Shown here piece by piece: positions 40,201 through 52,200 of a DNA stretch of 64,000 nt; within the stretch, counting starts at the first letter, position 1; every line of letters begins with the position of its first letter. The DNA comes from Rhynochetos jubatus (lineage: Eukaryota; Chordata; Aves; Eurypygiformes; Rhynochetidae): contig CM050650.1 in the NCBI GenBank assembly GCA_027574665.1, positions 99,545,086 through 99,609,085 on the forward strand, in the 5' to 3' direction. A program made the position numbers and the translations under genes. The notes below the pieces were generated by a model that was given only the letters and a program-made list of their open reading frames with translations, had not been told where the DNA came from and did no database searches.

Positions 40201-43200
40201 TCCACAGATCTCGTCTTGTTTAAGTCCTTAGGCCAACACAACTACAAGCAAGACTACCACTAAGCCATTTTCGGCATGTTTACATTTTAAAATCTGTTAC
40301 ATTTGAAGATATCATGCCTCTATTAAATGTGTTGCACTGTTTAACTATCTTCTCTACTAAAAAAAAATAATCTCCTAATGTCTAATCTACTTTTCTTCTG
40401 CTATTTATATATCTTTTTTTTTTTCCCCTGCACACAGGCAGGAATGAAGAAGAGTTTTTCCCTGTGGCAATGTTTCACACATGTAAAGATTGTGTTCACG
40501 TCTTTCCTCAGTTTTCTTTTTAGACTGTGCAGCTTCAGAACTCTTTAACTTTTACTCCCAGTCATTTTTAGAACCTCTGCAACCATCCTTGTTTCTGTTC
40601 TCTGGATGCTTCAAACCTGATCATGTCTTTGTGGTCAGAGCCTAGTGATCGAAATCAGTGGAATACTCACTCAAGACCTTACTACAGCTTTAGCATGAGC
40701 TGAGATTGAAGCATTTCATGAGGGCTATGTTTGGACATTAAGGGGTAGTTTAGAATGAAGAGAGAGGGAGAGGCTAGGTGGCCTTCAGTTTCTCTAAAAG
40801 AAGGTGATTTTATCAACTACCTTTTTAGGATACAGGTTTCCAACCTGTTGTACCAAAACAGATGTTCTTCATATCTTTTAACGTGTTGCAGACATGGTTC
40901 CAGATTCTCTAGCTTGTACAAATTTAATCATTGCTATATATCTATTATGCTCTTGTAAATGCAAGTGAAAACCCCTCTGCAAAGCTCTTTGCTGTTCTTG
41001 TACTGGTTTTGGAGAAAATCTCCCACAGTACCCACATCTTCTATTGTTTTCTTCCTGAATACAGAATTTCAGGTTCTCTTTGCTGTGGCCTCAGATATCT
41101 GAAAGGCAAGGCTTATAACCCAAGAGCTTAAAGGAAACATCATATTAATTTCCTTTTCTTCCCATTGGAGTAATTCAAATTACCTACTAAAGTATTTATT
41201 TCTATAGCATTGCATGATAATTACAACATAACTGTCCAGATCTTCATCATTGTCACTTGGTGCATGGGATTACTACAGCTCTAATTTACAGTCTGACTAT
41301 GCAGAGGCAGCACCTAACAGGGAAGATAATACATTGCTGCCCCTCTGGAATGTTGTTCACAGTTGGAAATGCAATGCCGGGGGGGAAAAATTGCCAGCAC
41401 CATTTCACTTTCAATAATTTCAACACTTAACAGCAAAAAATTGAAGATTTTGGCTTTTACTTATAGTTTGTTGTCTTGAGTGCAATTCATATTGAAGGTA
41501 TGGTCCTGTCTTGTACCTAGGCAAAAGTTTATATTAAGTGGCAACGTTTTTCTGTACTTTTTATTTCTTTTATCAACAGGCGAAAGTTAAATAAAATATT
41601 TTAAATGTTCAGAGTTTGGCTACTTTGTTTTCATGCTATGGTTTCAACAGTCCTACATTCTACCCAATTCAGAGACCTGCATCATTTTCAGCCAAGGATG
41701 TCAGTGCCTAGAGGTGCAAGGTTTAAGCACACTCTTTGACAGGACCTATTCTCATTCTTGTGCTGAGCTACCTGGGAAAAACACCTGAACATAAACTTTA
41801 CTTCAGGTAAAATAAATCCATTAAGTTAACAGATGTGAGGCCAATCTCATCAGCAGCAATCTGTATCAGAAAGCAATTCATAGCATTTTGCATGTTGTGT
41901 TCAAAGCTTTTTATCAGTATGAGCAAGTGAAACCTCCTGATACCCCAGAGAGCTAAGAAAATATAATCAGCTTTGATGCAAGGAAAGTGAAGTGCAGAAC
42001 AGAAGTTGCTAAAGGCCATAGAGTAAATCAGGCACAGAATAAGAAACTTGGACTACTAATTCCCAGCTCTGTACTAAGCCTTCCAGATCACACTGGCTTA
42101 ACACAGATGGAATTTAGATGCACTCCAGTACCTGCTATTCTTCAGAGAAATATGAAAGACTATGGCCCTTGCTAATCAGGGAGTAGCAGTATGCAGGAAA
42201 GCCAGTGTACAGAAAGTAGCTCTGAATTCCTTTGAATTCTAATCTACAGGGGCAAAAAGCACTTGAAAGGGGGGAAAATAATAATTTAGCATAGAAATTC
42301 AACATAATTTGTTACTTTAGATTTCAATTTTTAGCTCGTGTGTTTTCCCTTTTGACCTCATCTGTTCTTTGCAGCATAGACCATTTTCTGTTCTTTGTAC
42401 AGCACAACAGCATCTTAATTAGCATGTTTATGTACTACCATAATAATTAAGTATCCCACAAACGTATTCCATGGCTGTATATCAAAAATGAGTTTGTGTA
42501 AAAAAAAAGTCTCTAACAAGACAGTATTTTAAAAACAAGTCAGCAATTTTTCCCACACTTGTTGCCCTCTGCTGATTGCAGCATTGTTTTCAACCTGTGC
42601 AAGCACTGGTGTTTTCTTTCAGTGAAGGGCTAAACTGAGCTATGAGGAGTTGCTATCAGTTATATGAATAGGACAGAATGGTCTAAATGTGTTGTGGTTT
42701 AATCCCAGTGAGCAACTAAGCACCACACAGCTGCTTGCTCACCTCCTCCTCCCCCAGTGGGATGGGGAAGTAAAAGGTAAAAATACACATGGGTTGAGAT
42801 AAAACCAGTTTAATAACTGAAAATAAATGAAACAAAAAAAGTTATACTAACAATAACAATACTACTACTATTACTATTACCATGTAATAAACATAATGGA
42901 AAAAAAAATCCCAACAAATTATACAACTGCTTACCACTGCTTACCCAGCCAGTTGTCAAGCAGTTAAGAGTCAGAGCCAGAGCATGAGCCAGAGCCCGAC
43001 AGACATGAGAGTTCCAAGAGTCAGGCCCCCCAGTCAACTCTCCACAACTTACATACTGAGCATGATGTTTTATGGAATGAAATGTCCCTTTGGCCAGTCT
43101 GGGTCAGCCACCCTGGTTATGTCTCCTCCCAGCCTAGAAGAGAGGCTGTAGAGAAGAAGCTGGGAACACAGGTGCAGTATGAAAAACTGAGAAAGTCCTT

Positions 43201-46200
43201 GGCTTAATATAAACATTGCTTGGCAATAACTAAAAATATTAGTATATTGTCAATATTCTTCTCAGCACAAGTTCAAAACATAGCCTCATACTAGAATCAT
43301 CAGTGTATTATTAACATTCTTCTAGCACAAATCCAAAACATAGCCTCACACTAGGTACTGTGAGGAAAATTAACTCTACTGCAACCAAAACCAGCACAAA
43401 ATGACAGCAAGTTCAACATATTCCGTACAGACTCCGTGTCTTTCTGAGTCTACTACAGTACAAGGTTATTCAGTAGTCTTGGACAACAGCTTCATTGATA
43501 CACCAGTGATTAGCAGATCATCAAGAAAGACAGTCTAGCCTGTGTTCAAAAACTATTATATTATAGGTATGCAAAATAGTTTGACTGTGCCACTGAATAC
43601 TGTATAATTATTTAAGTATCAGAACAGAAGAATTTTGTATACCCTCACTTCTTTAAATATGCATTTTCATCTCAGATGGTTCTACTGAGAAGTGAAGACA
43701 CTCATCTCCTGCATAAACCCTAAAGAAACATGCCAGAGAAAAGAAGCTCTGTGCAGTGGGAAATGCCACCTGCCTACCCAGAGCAAAATAGCAGAGAACT
43801 GTGGCTTTCTGCTCAGCTTGGAGAAGAGAAGCAAGGATGAGAAAGGCAGGAAAGATTCTCGTCTGGGAGTGTATTTTACTGAAAAGTACTCCCAAAACAT
43901 AAAAGAGGAGATGGTGCCAGCACCAACCTTCCTAAAAGACTTGGAAGCCACCAGAGTTGACTGGATGCCAGTTTAGTTAGGGCACAATGTAGTGCCCAGA
44001 CTGAGCTCTTCAAACCGCTGCTGAAAATCTGTGAAATAGTTAAAATTGCTCTGGATAAAACCTTGACATAACATTATATGCAAATCTTTCATGCAACCTT
44101 TGATGTACCCAGCTATAAGTAGTATTGAGAAAGAAAGTGGGGAAAACGGTATTAACACAGACATTGAGGAAGAGAGGATCAGAATTTTTTAAAAAACCAC
44201 GAAAGTGGGAGAGGAGCGTGAGCGAAATGAAACCGAGAAATGTGTTCCTACTGTGCTTGACCTTCCTGACTGCTAGAGTTCTACTGGAACCCAATTACCT
44301 GTCCAGTGGATTTTATTATTTTCTGTACTTTAGTTTTTATTTTATAAAACCCCTCAAAGTTACACTTAATAACTTTGCTGGAAATGAAAACATGCAGGCC
44401 AGCTTTCACAGAGAGCAGCTGTTTTCCTAATGGTTATTACTTAATCCGTCTCCCCTAACTGCTCCGTCTCACTGATCTCTCCTCTCTCTGATGGTTTCAT
44501 TTTCTCCTGCCAGAAGCAGTTTGAAGCGAAACGATTGCTATCCCTACCTCTACCACACGGTGTCAGTGGAGGCTCGGGAACGAGCTGGACACTGGAAAAA
44601 CTTGGGGAGGCTTTCCCCAAGCCAGGACAGTTCTGGGATAACGAAGCTTGTTTCAGATCCCATCCCCCAAACACTCACGATCTCCCACCCACCCCAAAAT
44701 CTCACAGGCAAATCCCAGGAAGGACCAAACACCACCAATTCGAATCAAAGTTAAAAAATTAAGATAGATATTACAAGTCCATCAAGAAAGCTTTACATAG
44801 CTTCTCATTATATTCCTGAAGAGAAAAACACTCTCAAATATGACAGCATGGTGAGATTGGTATTTTTCACATAAAAATTTAATCCCTTTTGGTTTAGTGT
44901 CCTGGGCCATTTTAATTAAAGGCTGTAATGCCACCTATCCAATTAGCATAGCTCATTGTATCTCAAGCTGAATATGAAAACAATACACAGGCTCCAGCTG
45001 TTATAAAATGCAGCTACTTGCCTCCTGGAAGATTTACGCTGTCTTGAGCATATTAAACGTTGTGCTGCAGTCCCGCTGGTGGACTGCTGGTTCAGCTATC
45101 AATTTGGTTTTTACATGTCAACACTCAATCACTTCCCTAACACTCCAGAAGTCATGTCAACCTCTCATTCAACGGGCCATCTTCCAATGTGACTTGCTGG
45201 CTAAAATAGAAACATAATTTCCATAACCAGCAATATCCTGACATTTCCTTATATAAATGAATGACACTACCTCTTATTTTAGGTGAATAATAAATCCCAC
45301 AGGGATGTAAACAAAGAATTATAATTTTCTTTCATGATAACTTCAGTGATTTTATTTTGCTTTGGTAATTCAGTATCACAATTGTTTGATTAAAATAATC
45401 ATAATATAGCCATAATTTGGAAGTAATGTTGTGATTATAAGCACTGGTCATCAACATCCCCAAATGCACAAGGAAGAAAGCTTCTGAAAAGCTTTACTCC
45501 TTCACAATATTTTACAATCAATCAGTGATAAAACTGTGGTAAATAGTTTTGAGTTGCACATTATTTCTTCTCTAGCTCCTACCCCCACAAAAAAAATAAT
45601 TTCCACCTGATAATGAATTATTTTTTTCATACAGCGTTCTCCCCCTTGGTCTTTTTTGGTGATGCCACCACCTACTCCAAATCAAGGTCTGGGTGGTGGG
45701 GTGTTCAGCAACCCAACCATGTTGCGTTGGAAGGAAGGCTGAGTAGGCTTTGATAGGCTACCAAAAGGGACTGTGGAGAGCTACAGCCCCTGTGGAAACA
45801 CCAAATCAGTGCATACTGGTAGAAGGAAGAACACTGTCATTGAAACTACTTTCATTATGAACAACTCCTGATCGAGGATTCTTCTGCTTTAACTTAAGAG
45901 TCTGGAAATTGGATGCCTAAGAGTGAGCTTATTTTATTTGTTTTAGGAAGGCTTTCCATGAGTCTTTCAATAACTTTATTGATGATCTTGATTAAGGGCT
46001 GAGAAGCACTTTAACTAAATTGCAGAGTTATTTAATTAGGGTTTTTTGAAACCAGCAGTAAGCACAAAAGATCTAAAACAAAGTAATCTCTTCTGTGAAT
46101 AGGAAGATGATATCTCTTTCCTAGGCTGTCCATTTCTTACCCACTATTAAGCTCTAAACTCACACATTACTTCATTTTTTACATAACTAATCTTATCTGA

Positions 46201-49200
46201 AAAAAGGAGTCCAAAATAAGATCAAGTTTATTTTGAAAAAGTAATAGAAAGAATGACACAAAGAAAAGACACTTTGTATACAATATTTATTATAAAGGAA
46301 ATACTGAAAAAATTCCTACAGCTGGTAATAATGCCCAGCAGATAAGAACTGTCCTGGAACGTGTGATGCAACATCTGAAAAGATGGACAATATTCTGGGC
46401 TGCAAGCACAAAGGAATTAAATAGCCTACCAGTGATGTAATAGCTCCTCATCAACAAGACACACTACATGTGTCAACAAATTTGAACAAACTCATGGAAA
46501 CATGACACAAGGAGTAGGTAGGTAGGACATGCTCCCTATGTATCACACATAAACAAGTATGTATGTGTAGGTTCCACCACTTTCTTCTAGTAAAACTCTA
46601 GGGAAAATACTGAAAGTGTAAGAAATACAGCTGCGTAACACTGAACACATGAAATCTTGAAGTATTTAGCTGAGTATCAGCTTCACTGAAATGTACTAAT
46701 GGGGAACTCCCTCCCACAAAAGACAGTGAGACTCTGCATAAATAAAACAGATGTACAGCAACTAGTTTGCTAGCAGCAACACATTTTATGAGATGTTTTC
46801 TAGCTACCAAGTGCTCTATTGTACTCAGGCTTTTAACTTATGAGTTGGGGGCTGGGGTTACTCATGTTCTCCAACCCACTTCTATATTTTTTGTACTCAT
46901 TATTATGGAGCTAGAGAAGAATATGATAAATATATTCTGCTTGCTGGAGGCTTATCTCTACAGATTATAATTGGGAATAATAGCACAACTGTCTAATTGG
47001 CAGAGGATTAACTTTCTAACTCGGTCACATTACAGATCTTAGACAATTAACAACCTTGTGGAAATGGGAGTTATTACCAGAAGATCAGCTACGCCATAAA
47101 AACAGACTGCCAAAAATGCCGGGTTTGGTCAGCTCTGGAGGAAGTGAAAGGTACTATCACACAGTTTCCTGAGCTAACTGTACTGACTAACACGGGCAGA
47201 TTGGTTTTAAATTGTCCCACCACACACACACATAAACACACACAAATCATTACAAGTATGACCTGGCAACCCCGGTCATCTCTGCAGAGCTGGCCATGGT
47301 GAATGATCAGTTATTTCATAATCACATTTGATATACTTATTTTTCTATCCATAGTAACAATAAAAAGCCTACAAAACCCTCACACACTGTTAGAGATGGA
47401 AGGACCATAAATATAGCTATTATACTGCATATGACACTACAGTAAAAAGATTTCACACTTCACTATGATTCAATTTAAAGTTGCATGACTCATTAAAATC
47501 AAGGTATGCTTCACAGCTGAAATGCTTTGCAACTTTGAGGCCGTACACTTCAATATGCGTCTGTCAGCATAAAATGGAACTGCACTAGGAAAACCCCTTC
47601 CATATCCATGTCTGTTTCTAACATAAGAATGCCTTTTCTTTAGACTACACAAAGAAAATACAATACACTATGCTAGTGAAATGATACAGCAAGTATCTTG
47701 CATAGTAGACAACTTCTGAATCTGTACCATGAATACATATTGCCAATATAATATTCCACAAACTGGGCTACAATCCTTGCAGCTTTACTGCGCTGAGAAC
47801 CAGGAGGCAGGGCACAGTTCTCTCAGGGCTGAGTGCACCCCCAGGCTCTGCAAACTCACAAGGGCTAGCTGCCTGTGCTGGAGACCAGCTCTGGTACAGG
47901 GCAGCATTTAAGCTGGGATCAGGCTGCTGGGAACAGTTTTGGGAGAAAGATGTGAGACATCTCTTTTGGGGGTCTCCTCTTTGTGCTTAAGCTCAGGTTC
48001 TCACACTTAGCTCAGGCAAAGACCACGTTGCAAGTATGCATGTGCCTTGCTGATTTTGACTGTAAACCTCACCCACTGATTTGACTTTCTGGCTTAACCT
48101 TAGACCTGCTTCATCCTTAAGGATTTGTCTGGCGATTGCTGGGAGGTGACTGAACCCTGGTAAACATCACCAGACCTACGGTGCTCTCAGGCACTGTGGG
48201 ACTGTGCAGGTGAGTACACTGCCCTGGCAACCTTGCTGCTGCCCTCAGCTCCTAGCTCTCCTTCCCTGGGAACAGCCCATTCCAGCTCTCCTCTGATAAA
48301 TTCCACTTGCGAGACATACAGGAAGTAATCCAGCTGCTAATGTCCCCAAAAAATAAAAAAGAAGAAAGGTTTCACTTGACATGCAACACAAAGCAAACAA
48401 TGATTTAAAAACAAAGAAGCATTCCAAAACCTCCCATTTTTATGAAAGATGGTGAGTTAAAGACACTTCTGTCTGAAGAGTACTTCACTGACCTAAGGGA
48501 AAGATGTGTTCGTCTCTGTTCAGCTCCTGGCAGGCAGGGCTTTACTGGTTTTAGTGGTTTTGGAGTTGTGCAGTTGCCAAATAGCTCTGCTGAGTTACTT
48601 GCTTTCTTCCACGGGTAGAAAATTCTTTCCAAACGTAACTCACAATACAAAATTAATACCAGGAAGCATATCCTGCCACCAGGTTACAACTGGTTTGAGT
48701 CCCAAACAGCAGAGCCAGTCTTCAGAACCATCACTCCAATGCTTTGAGAATGTATAAAATTAAATGGGGTAAGTCCTTTAAAAGTTTCACATGTTTATCA
48801 GGAGTACATCTTGAAAGTAAAATGAAACAAACCCAGAACAATTCAAAACACCAAGCATCAGTTCCAGCCCACCTTCCTTCAGCCTTGGGCATTGCCCGTT
48901 TTCAGAGCTGGGTTCAATGGTACGGAACTATTCACACTAGGCAGAGTTGACATTTGACATAAAGAATGGTAAAGGAAAGTGGAGTTGTCCTCCCTCTAGA
49001 TTCTCTGGTCAGAAAGCACAGAGAGTGGAACTAGTTACACATTTGGATATAAGAATCTAGAAAGAATAGGGCAACATTTCAAATCAGCTTTATCTTTTAA
49101 TGCTTTTCGACTTTTTGTGTATCTCACAAGGATGTGCATGACTATCTTGCCAGTAATCCCCATATTATGCAAACACCAATGTACTTCAGTTGATACCCAA

Positions 49201-52200
49201 ACTCTTATAATAAATTGAGCTCATACACTCTGTATCTTAGGTAGATGAAATGTATAAACATTGTATAATTTCCTATCTTGTATCATTTTAAAAAAGATAA
49301 AGCAACTCTAGTTATTATTAATCCAACAGATAAAGGTGACTCTCATGATGATATTACAAAATGAAAGCCCTTTCAGTGCCAGATTCCCCAAGTAATCTGG
49401 ACAAAATTAAATGTAATAACTTAAAATGTGATTAAATGAAATATGGCTCATCTACAGTAATCAAATAGGATTCATGAAGATCATGGCACCATTTAAGAGA
49501 ATACATGACTCATCCAACCCTACCAACACACGCATGTATATACAGATCTCAGTATTCACCAGATACCTCTAAAATTACAACAGAGCAGCATTGGAGGCAG
49601 TTGCCTATTGATGAGCACTGACAAGGTGTCTGGTGTTAGAACTACAAACAGACCCTTTCTTCTCCAGCCCTAAAAATCAAACTACAATGAGTAAAAATCA
49701 AATGAATTCTGCTGAGCTCTGTGAGTCAGAGTACAAACTCTTTGAGGAAAGGATCACAGTTGGGTTCTTAACAGATCTCAGCATAACTAGCAGTTACTGT
49801 AAAACAGATAATAAATAATAGTGCTATCCAGAGAAGAGTAATTCTCTGTCAATTAAATTTCATCTAATTCAGAACTGGGAAGAAAAAACAAGTATCACCA
49901 AATTGTGTGAGTAAAGCGTTCCTGAAATCTCTTGCTGATGTCCTTCACGATCTGAGCCTTGGGAGCCAGCAGTGCTAAGGACTTTCAAGCTGGGTGCTGG
50001 CAGGATGTGTGTGTGCAGGATCTCAGCTCCTGCCGGCTCTCGGGAGGGCTTCCAAGAGGCCCAGCAGCCCAGCTGGTAGGGCACCAGAAGGTTGCTTGTT
50101 CTGCCTTCAGTCTTTGATCCAACCAAGTGATCTCTGCTGTACATTTTGATGTTGATGAATGCACATTCCCTGAGGGAAACCATTTCATTAGAAAACTTCT
50201 GACCCAGGTGAATGAATAACTTAAATGAGAACTATTCCCATTCTTTACCTGTATAAATTAAATGTATGGAACTGTACATTGCATGTTAATCCCTTGTGAT
50301 ATTATGCCAGTTATTAACTGCTGTAACTGGTTAGTGTGAAATGATGATGTCAGTAAGCAGAGACTTCCTACAAATATCTTTCCTTATTTAATGATCTAGT
50401 TTTCTATTTTTAAGCAATGATGTTTTCAAATAAAGAAGAAACTGGTATTGACTCTACAGTCAACATACATTCTGCATTAAGAAGTTCTATGTTTTGCACT
50501 AACTGTGCAAAGAACCTGCAACAGTTTTATTGTTGTGCAGTGGTAAAGAAATCTTTTGGTCTTGTCTGCAAACCAGAAAGACCTTACCCTCAACACCTGT
50601 ACTGCTTCTACTGATAAATAGTGACCAAGTGAAGAAGAGGACAGGACTAAGCAACTGATGTTGTTATCCAGATTTCAGATTCTCTGAATGCTCATGTAAA
50701 AGTGTCCTAAAAACATCCAAAAACCAGTTTCTTCCCAATTCACTGAAAACTCAGGAGAGCAGCCAATGTGGGCACACATGTGAATCATTGATATGAAGCA
50801 GTCAAATGCAATAATGAAACTTGCATTCACATGCAGAGACTTGCTAATAGTTTATCATTTTAGCTGGTTTGCGCAGCAGCTTGAACAGTGTATGTCCCCT
50901 CTTCTAATTAAACTGAAAGCTAAATAGCAATGCAGACCTTGTTACACACTACTAGAATTCCTGCAGTGTAGCTCACTCAAGAGCCCAGTAGATGTCAATC
51001 AAAGTTCAAGCTTCTGATTCTACCCTTGGCTGTTAATTAACTGTCAGAATGCTTTAATCTAGTTTATTACTAGTATCTGAGGCATGTGCTGTGCCTTTCA
51101 CTTGTATAGATGTTATTGCTGGGAGACAATGAGTCTCTTCATCTCATGTGAATGAACAAATCAATGTAAGAGGCAGACATACAATTTTTCAGCACCACAT
51201 AGGGAAGGCTCTCTCCTGGTTACTTAAGTGCTGTCTGAATAGGACATGGACAAAATGTAATCAAAGCACTGACTTCACATGCTGCACTAGCACAGCAGCA
51301 CTGGTCAGACATAAGCAGAGGAACACACTGCGTCATTAAGGATAATACCATAAAGCAGTATTAGCCACTAACACTCTCTTTAGAGCCACTTCTGCTCTGC
51401 TTCAAGAATGTCCATGACAATCTCAGATTAACCAAGCAGGGAAAATTTGCTTCTCAGAGACTTCAGCAAGTGCACTACTCTGTATCAGATTTTCACTAGT
51501 CATCCAAGCTTCACAAACATATCTTTGGAAAGAGAAGCAAACCACATCCATTTCTCTCCTCAGAATCACGTGAGCCTGCAATCAGTGCAGTATGAGCTTT
51601 CCTGCATAAAGACGAGACAGCGTTCAGCTAACGAGCACCTGCACCTGCAGATCTGACAAACAACTTGCCCGTAAACAGAAGCAGCAGTTTGGGTGGGTGA
51701 GGTTCATCTAATGCTCAGAGGCAGTTTAAGGAATAAACGGCTCAGGCAGAAGCAGTCCAGTAAAAGAAAAGGTGGGTGGCCAGCCAAATGCCAGCTTCCA
51801 TCCCAAGCGAAAAGATAACATTCACAAATGTCAGAGAGGAACGGCTCCACATCAGCGCCTGAAACGCCCCTATTTGCAAGTACACCGAGAGGAAAGGTTT
51901 TCTTCTCGTAGGGGGCCGGGGGGGGGGGGGGGGGCAAACAGGGTGAGAGCTCCTAGGGCTAAAGATTTGACCTTGAATCTTTAAAGGCGAGAGGACAGCC
52001 TGTTTACAGAATGGGTGGAGGCAAATAAGTAAACACAGGTGTTTCTCCTAAGACCGCCTTTGCTCAAGATCAGAATGAAGGAGACTTTTCTTCCTGTTTC
52101 CAAGTACAGCCTCTTTGAGAGGGTTATTATCTTTACACTGTCAAGCTGGCTGCCGAGCAACGGACCAAACAAACATGCTCCGGCTTCTGAATAGCTCTGA

